From Arachis hypogaea (Eukaryota; Streptophyta; Magnoliopsida; Fabales; Fabaceae), in the NCBI RefSeq assembly GCF_003086295.3, contig NC_092038.1, forward strand, positions 104,067,837-104,131,836: a stretch of DNA of 64,000 nucleotides, read 5' to 3'. Both the position numbers and the translations under genes were made by a program. Shown in pieces: positions 53,707 through 64,000 of the stretch; positions within the stretch are counted from its first letter, which is position 1; each line of letters begins with the position of its first letter. The notes under the pieces were generated by a model. The model saw only the letters and a program-made list of their open reading frames with translations, was not told where the DNA came from and made no database searches.

Positions 53707-55157
53707 TTGTTCGAGTTTGGACAAGTGACGGTTCATCTTGTTACTCAGATTAGGTAATTTTCTTTTTGTTTCAACCTTTATTTTATTTTCAAAAAGTTTC
53801 AAAAATCTTTCAAAATTTTTCGTCTTTTTTGTTTTTTCTAAAAATAATTTTCGAAAAATCTAAAAAAAACAAAAAAATTTCATAAAATCATAAAAAAAAC
53901 TCAAAAATATTTCATGGTTCTTGTTTGAATCTAGGGCCAAATTTTAAGGTTGGTGTCACTTGCATGATTTTAATTGTCCTGCAATTTTCGAAACACATAC
54001 ATTGTGTTCTTGATGATCTTCAAGTCATTCTTGATGAATTTCCTTGTTTGATCTTCATGATTTATTGATTTGCACTGCATGATGTTCTACATATGCATTC
54101 TGCATTCATATGGCCCAAACATGAGAAAGTCCTAAGTTTGGTGTCCTCCATGTTTTCTTTTATTAAGAAAACTGAGTTCTTGATGTTCATCTTGATCTTC
54201 AAGATTTTTCTTGGTGTTCATCTTGATGTTCATAATGTTTTTGCATATATCTTGTGTTTTTATCCAAGAATTATATGTTTTGACACATTTTATTGTTTTT
54301 CAAAATTGAAAACATATCTTCTTGAATAAAGGATTCAGCAAAATGAAGATCTAAGAACATAAAGCAGAGGAATTATAGAGAAAAAGCTGGGCGTTCAAAA
54401 CGCCCAGTGAAGAAGTAAAACTGGCATTTAAACGCCAGCCAGGTTACATGGCTGGGCGTTTAGACGCCCAAACCATGCAGCAATTGGGCGTTAAACGCCC
54501 AAAACATGCAGCTCCTGGGCGTTTAATGCCAGGATGACATAAGGAGAGGAATTTTATTTTTCAAATCAAATCTTTTTCAAATCTTCATATTTTTTTAAAA
54601 TCAAATCTTTTTCAAATAAAATATTTTCAATCATATCTTTTTCAAAATCGTATCTTTTCAAACATATCATTTTCAAAAATCAAATATTTTTAAAATTTCT
54701 TTTTCAAACCTTTTTCAAAATAAATTTCAATCATATCTTTTTAATCATATCTTTTTCAAATCATATCTTTTTTTTTCAAAAAAATTTGATTTCAAAAATC
54801 TTTTCTAAACTTCCTACCTTTTCAAAAATTGATTTTCAAATCTTTTTCAACTAACTAATTGAGTTTTTTTGTTTGTTTTACTATTTCTTATCTTTTTCAA
54901 AACCACAACCAATTTTTCAAATATTCATTTTAAATTTTATTCTTTTAATTTTTGAAATTTCTTCCGCTCTCTCATCTTTTCTATTTAAACACTAAGATTC
55001 CTCCTCCATTGTCAATTCAAACTCCATCTCTCTTTGTGTGTTCGAATTCTTCATTACCTACCTCATCCTTCCATTCTTGTTTTCCTCTGACTCCTCAAGG
55101 AATCTCCATACTGTGACATAGAGGATTCCATATTTTCTTTGTTTTCTTCACTTTCAT
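53707..55157 (+). other. G4 leader (5' UTR)
   Basis: TATCTTTTTCAAA repeats (54560-54900). AAGGTTGGTGT at 53946 (one mismatch) and AAGTTTGGTGT at 54134. A GGCGTTNAACGCC array of about five units is at 54389-54535. Confidence 0.7.
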
Positions 55158-57330
55158 ATGAGAAGGAACAAAGATAAAGGCATACTTGTTGAAGCTGATC
55201 CTGAACCTGAAAGGACTCTAAAGAGGAAGCTAAGAGTAGTTAAAGCACAAAACTCTGAAGAGGACCTCACTGAAATTTTCGAAAAGGAAGCAGCAAAAGA
55301 AACAATTATGGCCGAACCAAACAACAATGCAAGGAAGATGCTTGGTGATTTTACTACACCAACTTCCAACTTCTATGGAAGAAGCATCTTAATCCCTGCC
55401 ATAGGAGCAAAAAATTTTGAGCTAAAGCCTCAATTAGTTTCTCTACTACAATAGAACTGCAAGTTTTATGGACTTCTATCAGAAGACCCTTATCAATTCT
55501 TAACTGAGTTCTTGCAGATCTGTGATACTATTAAGACCAACGGAGTAGATCCTGATGTCTACAAGCTTATGCTTTTCCCTTTTGCTGTAAGAGACAGAGC
55601 TAGAACATGGTTGGATTCACAACCCAGAGATAGCCTGGACTCTTGGGATAAGCTGATCTCATCTTTCTTAGCCAAGTTCTTTCCTCTTCAAAGGCTGAGC
55701 AAGCTTAGGGTGGATGTTCAGACCTTCAGACAAAAAGATGGTGAGTCCCTCTATGATGCTTGGGAAAGATACAAGTAACTAACCAAAAAGTGTCCTTCTG
55801 ACAAGCTTTCAGAATGGACCACATTAGATATATTCTATGATGGTTTGTCTGACTTTTCCAAGATGTCACTAGACCACTTTGCAGGTGGATCCATTCACCT
55901 AAAGAAAATGCCTGCATAAGCTCTGGAACTTATTGAAATGGTTGCAAATAACCAGTTCATGTATACCTCTGAGAGGAATCATGTGAGTAATGGGACGCCT
56001 CAAAAGAAAGGAGTTCTTGAAATTGATGCTCTAAATGCCATATTGGCTCAGAATAAAATATTGACCCAACAAGTCAATATGATCTCTCAGAGTCTGAATG
56101 GATTGCAAAATGCATCCAATAGTACTAAAGAAGCATCTTCTGAAGAAGAAGCTTATGATCCTAGGAACCCTGCAATGGCAGATGTGAATTACATGGGTTT
56201 AGCAATGGCAACACCTATAATCCTTCATGGAAAAATCATCCAAATTTTTCATGGAAGGATCAATAGAAGCAAGGCTTCAATAATAACAATGGTGGAAGAA
56301 ACAGGTTTAGCAATAGCAAGCCTTTCCCATCATCACCTCAGCAACAGACAGAGTATTCTGAGCAGAATCCTTCTAGCTTAATAAACATAGTCTCTGATCT
56401 ATCTAAGGCCACTCTTAGTTTCATGACTGAAATAAGATCATCCATTAGAAATTTGGAGGCACAATGGGCCAGCTGAGTAAAAGGGTTACTGAAACTCCTC
56501 CTAGCACTCTCCCAAGCAATACAGAAGAGAATCCCAAAGGAAAGTGTAAGGCCACTGATATAATCAACATGGCCGAAACCTTAGAGGAGGAGGAGGACGT
56601 GAATCCCAATGAGGAAGACATCAGGGGATGTCCAATGGTTAGTACGGAATCCCCTAATGAGGAACCAAAGGAATTTAAGGCTTATACAGAGACCGTAGAG
56701 ATTCCCTTGGACCTCCTTCTACCATTTATGAGCTCTGATGACTATTCATCTTCTGAAGAGGATCAAGACAATGTTGAAGTGCAAGTTGCCCAATATTTAG
56801 GAGCAATCATTTAGCTGAATGCCACGCTGTTTGGTAATGAAACTTGGGAGGAAGAACCTCCCTTGCTCACCAATGAACTGAATACATTGGTTCAGCAAAA
56901 TTTACCTCAAAAGAAACAGGATCCTGGTAAATTCTTAATACCCTGCACCATAGGCACCATGACCTTTGAAAAAGCTTTGTGTGACCTGGGGTCAGGGATA
57001 AACATGATGCCACTCTTTATGATGGAGAGACTGGGAATCTATGAGGTACAGGCTGCCACATTCTCATTGGAGATGGCAGATAAATCTATAAAAAAGGCTT
57101 ATGGACTAGTAGAGGACATGCTAGTGAAGGTTGAAGGCCTTTACTTCCCTGCTGATTTCATAATCCTAGACACTAGGAGGGATGAGGATGAATCCATCAT
57201 CCTTGGAAGACCCTTTCTAGCCATAGCAAGAGCTGTAATTGATGTTGACAGAGAAGAGTTGATCCTTCATGTGAATGAAGAATGCCCTGTAGTAAACTCA
57301 AGGTTCTCCATCTGTAACCATGGAGAGTAA
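55158..57330 (+). pseudogene. G4 gag-protease, multiply broken
   Basis: Starts with RNKDKGILVEADPEPERT after ATG 55158. In-frame stops occur at 55452 (Gln to TAG), 55776 (TAA after ERYK) and 55917 region (TAA after MPA). Frameshifts lie near 56200 and 56460, and a TAG near 56812 precedes LNAT. The protease part (56863-57330) is open: CDLGSGINMMPLF and IILGRPFLAIARAVID. Two AAGTTTGGTGT copies follow at 57386 and 57419, in the former gag tail. Confidence 0.9.
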
Positions 57331-57481
57331 GCATGAAGAGATTCTCCCAATACAGAGTCAAACAGAGCCCCCACATTCAAACTTTAAGTTTGGTGTTGGG
57401 AGGCCATAGCCAAACTCTAAGTTTGGTGTTGAGAGATCTCAACCATACTCTGATCATCTGTGAGGCTCCATGAAAGCTCAC

Positions 57482-57528
57482 TGTCAAGCTATTGACATTA
57501 AAGAAGCGCTTATTGGGAGGCAACCCAA
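57482..57528 (+). other. G4 structured element after gag
   Basis: TGTCAA-GCTA-TTGACA (57482-57497), AAGCGCTT (57504-57511) and TTGGG-AGGCAA-CCCAA (57513-57528), as in G3. All stems are intact although the adjacent gag is ruined. Confidence 0.75.
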
Positions 57529-57663
57529 TTTTATTCTAATTTTATCTATATTATTTTGTTTTTTTTAGGTTGATGATCATGTGAAGTCACAAAGACAATT
57601 ACAAAAATAAAGAAAAAAAATCAAAAACAACATTAAAAATAGCACACCCTGGAGGAAGGACTT

Positions 57664-57905
57664 ACTGGCGTTTAAACGCCAGTAAGGGTAGCAAAATGGG
57701 CGTTTACAAGCCTAATCTGGCACCTTTCTGGGCATTTAAACACCAGAATAGGGCACCAAACTTTCATTTAAACGTCAGAACAGGGCAATAAACTGGCGTT
57801 TAGACACCAAAACAGGAAGGAAGTTTGGCGTTTAAATGCCAGAACAGGGCAGTAGACTGGCGTTTAAACGCCAGAATTGCACTCTAAGGCGTTTTGAATG
57901 CCCAA
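57664..57905 (+). repeat. G4 GGCGTTTAAACGCC palindrome array
   Basis: About seven units such as CTGGCGTTTAAACGCCAG between gag and ORF2. Several are decayed by single changes (e.g. GGCATTTAAACACC). Confidence 0.85.
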
Positions 57906-58292
57906 TTAGAGCAGGGAAGCGAATTCCTTGACTCCTCAGGATATGTGGACCCCATAGGATCCCCACCAACCTCAACTCTCTCTCCTATTCACACCTTTCT
58001 ACAACACTCTTCCCCAAATACCCTTCACCAATTACCTCCATATCTCTTTCCCAAATACCATTAACCAATCACTTCCTTAACTCTTCCCCAAAAAACCCCC
58101 ACCCACCTTCAAAATTCAAAACTATCTCCCTCCCAAACCCACCCAAACCATTCGGCCACTCTCCCTATAAATACCCCCCTTCACACCTTCATTTTCATAC
58201 ATCACAAACACCTTCTTCCCTCTTGGCCGAACCCTATACACCCTCCGTCTCCTCCATTTTCTTCTTCTTCTTCTACATATTTCCTTCTTCTT

Positions 58293-58328
58293 TTGCTCGA
58301 GGATGAGCAAATATTTTAAGTTTGGTGT
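58293..58328 (+). other. G4 hairpin plus AAGTTTGGTGT before ORF2
   Basis: TTGCTCG-AGGA-TGAGCAA (58293-58310; one G-U pair as RNA), then AAGTTTGGTGT at 58318-58328. Confidence 0.75.
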
Positions 58329-58365
58329 GGTAAAAGCATTGCTTTTTATTTTTCCATAACCATTT

Positions 58366-58821
58366 ATGGCATCTAAAGCCGGAAAAACCTCTAGAAAGAA
58401 AAAAAAAGGGCAAAAGCTTCCACCTCCGAGTCATGGGAGATGGAGAGATTCATCTCAAAGGTCCATCAAGACCACTTCTATGAAGTTATGGCCAAGAAAC
58501 AGGTGATCCCTATGCAATTCAGATGGAATTGTCATAGAGGAAGACATCCTCATTGAAGAGAACAAGCCCATCATTAAGAAAAGGATGGAGCAAACAAGAG
58601 AGCCCACTCATGGACCTCAACAAGAGCATAAGGAATTCTCTCATCAAGAAATCCCTGAGATGCCTTAAGGGATACATTTTCCTCCACACAACTATTGGGA
58701 GCAACTAGGGATAGGAGCACCAAAATCACTAGGGATGGAGCAACAAAGGCAAGGAAGAGACATAGAGGAGCTCAAGAGTACCATTGGTTCTTCAAGAGGA
58801 GGAAGACGCCACCCTCACTAA
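58366..58821 (+). pseudogene. G4 ORF2 with large internal deletions
   Basis: ATG 58366 opens MASKAGKTSRKKKK; a frame change follows within the basic segment. At about 58508 the sequence jumps from GTGATCCC to the region matching 31078 of G3, losing about 620 bases, i.e. nearly the whole globular domain. A second deletion near 58710 removes part of the helical tail. The end (EQQRQGRDIEELKSTIGSS) and TAA at 58819 are present. Confidence 0.85.
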
Positions 58822-59919
58822 GGTGGACTCATTCCTTAATCTCCTTGTCTATTTTTTTTTCTGATTTTCAGTTTTATGTTGTAGGTTCTATCTATGTTTG
58901 TGTCTTCACTACATGATCATTACTGTCTAGTGTCTATGTCTTAAAGCTATGAATAACTCCATGAATCCTTCACCTCTCTTAAATAAAAAATGTGCTTAAT
59001 TACAAAAGAACAAGAAGTACTTGGATTTCAAATTTTATCTTGAAACTAGTTCAATTATTTTGATGTGGTGGCAATACTTTTTGTTCTCTGAATGAATGCT
59101 TGAATAGTGCATTTTTAATCTTGTTGTTTATGAATGTTAAAGTTATTGGCTCTTGAAAGAATGATGAACAAAGAGAAATATTATTAATAATCTAAAAAAT
59201 CATGAAATTGATTCTTGAAGCAAGAAAAAGCAGTGAAAAAAGGGGCGAAAAAGAAAAAAAAAAGAGAAAGAAAGAAAAAGAAAAAGCAAGCAGAAAAAGC
59301 CAATAGCCCTTTAAACCAAAAGGCAAGGGTAAAAAGGATCCAAAGTTTTGAGCATTAATGGATAGGAGGGCTAAAGGAATAAAATCCAGGCCTAAGCGGC
59401 TAAATCAAGCTGTCCCTAACCATGTGCTTGTGGCATGCAGGTCCAAGCGAAAAGCTTGAGACTAAGTGGCTAAAGTCGTGATCCAAAGCAAAAAGAGCGT
59501 GCTTAAGAACTCTGGACACCTCTAACTGGGGACTTTAGCAAAGCTGAGTCACAATCTGAAAAGGTTCACCCAGTTTTGTGTTTGTGGCATTTATGTATCC
59601 GGTGGTAATACTGGAAAACAAAGTGCTTAGGGTCACGACCAAGACTCATAAATTAGCTGTGTTCAAGAATCAACGTACTGAACTAGGAGAATCAATAACA
59701 CTATCTAAAATTCTGAGTTCCTATAGATGTCAATCATTCTGAATTTCAAAGGATAAAGTGAGATGCCAAAACTGTTCAGAAGCAAAAAGCTACAAGCCCC
59801 GCTCATCTAATTAGGACTAAGTTTCATTGATACTGTGGGATTCATTTTATATTCTCTTCTTTTTATCCTATTTTATTTTCAGTTGCTTGGGGACAAGCAA
59901 TAATTTAAGTTTGGTGTTG
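58822..59919 (+). other. G4 3' UTR with PPT region
   Basis: Collinear with the G3 3' UTR, including a purine-rich run near 59225-59300 and CCGGTGGTAATACTGGAAAA. It ends in hairpin TTGCTTG-GGGA-CAAGCAA (59883-59900) and AAGTTTGGTGT (59907-59917), two bases before the LTR. Confidence 0.78.
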
Positions 59920-60810
59920 TGATGAGCGGATAATTTATACGCTTTTTGGTATTGTTTTTAGGTAGTTTTTAGTAGGATCTAGCTACTTTTTGGGATGCTT
60001 TTATTAGTTTTTATGAAAAATTCATATTTCTGGACTTTAATATGAGTTTGTGTGTTTTTCTGTGATTTAAGGTATTTTCTGGCTGAAATTGAGGGACCTG
60101 AGCACAAATCTGATTCAGAGGCTGAAAAAGGATTGCAGATGCTGTTGGATTCTGACCTTCCTGCACTCAAAGTGGATTTTCTAGAGCTACATGACTCCAA
60201 ATAGCGCGCTCTCAATTGCAATGGAAAGTAGACATTCAGATCTTTCCATCAATATATAATAGTATATACTTTGTTCGAGTTTTGATGATGCAAACTGGCG
60301 ATCAAACGCCCCTTCTCTGCCTTATTCTGAAGTCAAAACGCCAGAACTGGCATAAAAGTTGGAGTTAAATGCCCAAACTGGCATAAAAGCTGGCGTTTAA
60401 CTCCAAGAGAAGCCTCTACACGTGGAAAGCTCAATGCTCAGCCCAAGCATACACCAAGTGGGCCCAGAAGTGGATTTCTGCATTATTTACCTATTTCTGT
60501 AAACCCTAGTAGCTAGTTTCATTATAAATAGGACCTTTTACTAGTGTATTTTCATCTTTGGAATTTGCATCTTTGGAATGTTTCTTTAGACTTGGGAGGT
60601 TGGCCATTCGGCCATGCCTATCCTATTTTCACTTATGTATTTTCAATGGTGGAGTTTCTACACACCATAGATTAAGGGTGTAGAGATCCGCTGTTCCTCG
60701 AGTATTAATGCAATTACTACTATTTTCTATTCAATTCGTGCTTATTCTTGTTCTAAGATATTCACTCACACTTCAACCGAATGAATGTGATGATCTGTGA
60801 CACTCATCAT
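59920..60810 (+). mobile_element. G4 3' LTR, 5' portion
   Basis: Matches 52035 to about 52925 of the 5' LTR, with clear differences (about 8-10 %). It is cut off at CACTCATCAT by G5; the rest should lie beyond the window. Confidence 0.9.
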
Positions 60811-62580
60811 TGGTGGACGAAATTGTGATCACTTGTATGTATTTATAAAAGATGTATACTCTGAGGGCATTGTTTATTTTCTTCACAATCTCGTTCAACT
60901 AACCAGCAAGTGTACTGGGTCGTCCAAGTAATAACCTTACGTGAGTAAGGGTCGAATCCATAGAGATTGTTGGTATGAAGCAAGCTATGGTCACCTTGCA
61001 AATCTCAGTCAGGCAGAAAAAAGAGGAATTGTAATTATAATAAATAAAAAGGAATAATAAAAGGGATAGAAGACTTATGCAGATTCATTGGTAGGAATTT
61101 CAGATAAGCGGATGGAGATGCTGTAGAGCTCTTGGACGCCTGCTCTCCTACTCCTTCTACTCAATCCTTCTTACTCCTTTCCATGGCAAGCTTTGTATAG
61201 GGGTTCACCATCAACTGTGGCTACTTTCATTCCTCACGGGGAAATAACCTGTGCGGCTGTCACTCGCACAGCTAACCAGTCTGGAGGCATCACCCGTGGC
61301 TGATGGCTACATCCCATCCTCGCAGTGAAAACTATGCAACGCACTCTGTCACAGTACGGCTAATCACCGGTTGGTTCCCGCTCCTACTGGAATAGAATCC
61401 CTCTTTTGCGTCTGTCACCAACGCCCAGCAGGTTAAAGTTTGAAGCACGTCACGGTCATTCATGATCGGAATCCTACTCGGAACACCACAGACAAGGTTG
61501 GACTTTTCGGACTCCCAGGATCCTACTCGGAACACCACAGACAAGGTTGGACTTTCCGGATCCAGATGAATGCCGCCAACTATCTAACTTATACCACGAA
61601 GATTCTGTTGGGGAATCTAAGAGATACGCATTCAAGCTCTGTTGCATGTAGAACGGACATGGTTGTCAATCACGCGCATTCATAAGTGAGAATGATAATG
61701 AGGGTAATCTGACTCATCACATTCATCATGTTCTTGGGTACGAATGAATATCTTGGAATAAGAATAAGAGAGAATTGAATAAAAGATAATAGAATTGCAT
61801 TAATACTTGAGGTACAGCAGAGCTCCACACCCTTAATCTATGGTGTGCAGAAACTCCACCGTTGAAAATACATAAGCAAAGAGTCCAGGCATGGCCGAAT
61901 GGCCAGCCCTCTCTAACGTGATCACAGGATTCAATTTACAATCCAGGATGTCTAATACAATAGATAAATGTCCTATATATACTAGACTAGCTACTAGGGT
62001 TTACATGAGTAAGTAATTGATGCATAAATCCACTTCCGGGGCCCACTTGGTGTGTGCTTGGGCTGAGCTTGATGAATTCACGTGCTAAGGCATATCTTGG
62101 CGTTGAACTCTGAGTTATGACGTGTTTTGGGCGTTCAACTCCGGATCATGACGTTTTTCTGGCGTTTAACTCCAGACAGCAGCGTGTACTTGGCGTTCAA
62201 CGCCAAGTTACGTCGTCATTCTTCGAATAAAGTATGGACTATTATATATTGCTGGAAAGCTCTGGATGTCTACTTTCCAACGCCGTTGAGAGCGCGCCAA
62301 TTGGAGTTCTGTAGCTCCAGAAAATCCATGTCGAGTGCAGGGAGGTCAGATTCCAACAGCATCAGCAGTCCTTTTGTCAGCCTTCTTCAGAGTTTTGCTC
62401 AAATCCCTCAATTTCAGTCAGAATTTACCTGAAATCACAGAAAAACACACAAACTCATAGTAAAGTCCAGAAATGTGAATTTAGCATAAAAACTAATGAA
62501 AACATCCCTAAAAGTAGCTTAAACTTACTAAAAACTATATGAAAACAATGCCAAAAAGCGTATAAATTATCCGCTCATCA
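60811..62580 (-). mobile_element. G5 3' LTR
   Basis: 1770 bp, ending CCGCTCATCA. At seven sites where the two G3 LTRs differ, it has the G3 3' LTR state each time. Confidence 0.93.
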
Positions 62581-63659
62581 CAACACCAAACTTAAATTGT
62601 TGCTTGTCCCCAAGCAACTGAAAATCAAATAGGATAAAAAAAAGAGAATATACTATAAAGTCCAAAATATCAATGAATATTAATTTAATTAGATGAGCGG
62701 GACTTGACGCTTTTTGCTTCTGAACAGTTTTGGCATCTCACTTTTTCCTTTGAAGTTTAGAGTGATTGGCTTCTCTGGGAACTCAGAATTTGGGATAGTG
62801 TTATTGACTTTCCTAGTTAGGCATGTTGATTCTTGAACACAGCTACTTTATGAGTCTTGGCTGTGGCCCTAAGCACTTTGTCTTCCAGTATTACCACCGG
62901 ATACACAAATGCCACAGACACATAACTGGGTGAACCTTTTCAGATTGTGACTCAGCTTTGCTAAAGTCCCCAGTTAGTGGTGTCCAGAGCTCTTAAGCAC
63001 ACTCTTTTGCTTTGGATCACGACTTTAACCACTCAGTCTCAAGCTTTTCACTTGGACCTTCATGACACAAGCACATGGTTAGGGACAGCTTGATTTAGCC
63101 GCTTAGGCCTGGATTTTATTTCCTTGGGCCCTCCTATCCATTGATGCTCAAAGCCTTGGATCCTTGCTACCCTTGCCTTTTGGTTTTAAGGGCTATTGGC
63201 TTTTTCTGCTTGCTTTTTCTTTCTATTTTTTTTCGCCACTTTTTTTTTTTCACTGCTTTTTCTTGCTTCAAGAATCAATTCATGAATTTTTCAGTTCATC
63301 AATAACATTTCTCTTTGTTCATCATTCTTTCAAGAGCCAACAATTTTAACACTCATAAACAACAAGATCAAAAATATGCACTGTTCATTCATTCATTCAG
63401 AAAACAAAAATTATTGCCACCACATCAATATAATTAAATCAAATTCACTAATAATTTCGAAAATTATGTACTTCTTGTTCTTTTGAATTAAAACATTTTT
63501 CTTTTAAGAGAGGTGAAAGACTAATGGATTTTATTCATAGCTTTAAGGCATGGTTTACACACTAATGATCATGAAGTAGAAACACAAAAACATAGATAAA
63601 CATAACACTTAAAAACCGAAAACAGAAAGAAAATAAAGAACAAGGAATGAATCCACCTC
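62581..63659 (-). other. G5 3' UTR with PPT region
   Basis: Minus strand: AAGTTTGGTGTTG beside the LTR and hairpin TTGCTTG-GGGA-CAAGCAA (62600-62617). Otherwise nearly identical to 31448-32532. Confidence 0.8.
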
Positions 63660-64000
63660 TTAGTGGCGTCTTCTTCTTGAAGGACCAATGATGTTCTTCA
63701 ACTCTTCTATGTCCCTTCCTTGCCTTTGTTGCTCCTCTCTCATAGCTCTTTGATCTTCTCTTATTTCTTGGAGAGTGAGGGCATGTTCATGGTGTTCCAC
63801 CCTTAATTGTTCCACGTTTTGGCTCAAGTCTTCTAAGGAGGTACTGAGTTGCTCCCAATAGTTGTTGGGAGGAAAGTGCATTCCATGAGGCATTTGTTGA
63901 TGAACTTCCTCATGTTCTTCTTGAGGGCCGTGAGGAACATCCCTTGTTTGCTCCATCCTCTTCTTTGTGATGGGCTTGTCTTCTTCAATGGAGACATCTC
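63660..64000 (-). CDS. G5 ORF2, C-terminal part
   Basis: Open from the window edge to the stop at 63660: SIEEDKPITKKRMEQTR, then the helical tail (SLEDLSQNVEQLRVEHHEH, QEIREDQRAMREEQQRQG) and PSRRRRH. It differs from G3 ORF2 at about three residues in the last 98. The Met at 63956 is internal; the true start is outside the window. Confidence 0.88.
   Translation of the reverse strand, partial: DVSIEEDKPITKKRMEQTRDVPHGPQEEHEEVHQQMPHGMHFPPNNYWEQLSTSLEDLSQNVEQLRVEHHEHALTLQEIREDQRAMREEQQRQGRDIEELKNIIGPSRRRRH

Larger units (their letters stand above)
52035..60810 (+). mobile_element. G4: decayed Ty3/gypsy-type element, plus strand
   Basis: 5' LTR, exact PBS, leader, broken gag-protease, shortened ORF2, 3' UTR and the first 891 bases of the 3' LTR, where G5 is inserted. 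Same organisation as G3 without pol. It interrupts the Helitron Rep domain. Confidence 0.92.
60811..64000 (-). mobile_element. G5: Ty3/gypsy-type element, minus strand, partial
   Basis: It starts with a complete LTR (plus strand TGGTGGACGAAATTGTGATC) followed by PPT region, 3' UTR and ORF2, and runs off the window. All parts are nearly identical to G3. The left target copy would be ATCAT (60806-60810). Confidence 0.92.

Overview
The window is a gene-poor, AT-rich stretch of plant nuclear DNA made almost wholly of transposable elements. The LTR terminus TGATGAGCGGATAATTTATA, seen here in seven LTRs, the tRNA-Asp primer sites and the GGCGTTTAACGCC palindromes match what I know of peanut (Arachis) Ty3/gypsy elements of the FIDEL/Feral or Pipoka/Pipa kind. 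I could not test this against a database. No intact host gene, tRNA, rRNA or CRISPR array is visible.

Layout. 1-2966: 3' part of a decayed Ty1/copia element C1 (+). 2967-9690: a lone CACTA-type terminus, a truncated gypsy LTR, a 233-bp copy of part of that LTR, a foldback element, and about 3 kb of unidentified AT-rich DNA with one weak exon-like gene fragment (-). 9696-16080: 3' half of a Sirevirus-like Ty1/copia element C2 (+) with pol, an env-position ORF, several polypurine-tract-like motifs and an LTR. 16285-52034: a Helitron Rep/helicase pseudogene (-), split by a nest of gypsy elements. 52035-60810: gypsy element G4 (+), inserted in the Helitron Rep region. 60811-64000: gypsy element G5 (-), inserted in the 3' LTR of G4 and running off the window.

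The nest reads like a set of dolls. The Helitron ORF is cut by G1 (-, 16894-49371, duplicated target ACCCC). G1 is cut by G2 (-, 23198-47292, CATAC). The 3' LTR of G2 is cut by G3 (+, 23675-34325, GTTCT). The gag of G2 is cut by a different LTR, S1 (about 40519-44037), which is itself cut by a solo LTR, S2 (42362-43940, ATCGA). S2 is therefore the fifth level.

G1-G5 are all apparently non-autonomous where they can be judged: none shows reverse transcriptase, RNase H or integrase. G2-G4 carry a gag-protease ORF and a second ORF (ORF2) with a plant-transposon-protein-like domain and a coiled-coil tail. G3 is intact and young (its LTRs differ at about ten sites), so it was probably mobilised in trans. 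The most interesting signals are non-coding: a PPT-adjacent motif AAGTTTGGTGT scattered seven times through G3, a small hairpin preceding two of those copies with compensatory base changes, a hairpin just after the gag stop that keeps its loop but changes its stem between families, and GC-rich palindrome arrays of three unrelated sequences in three element families.
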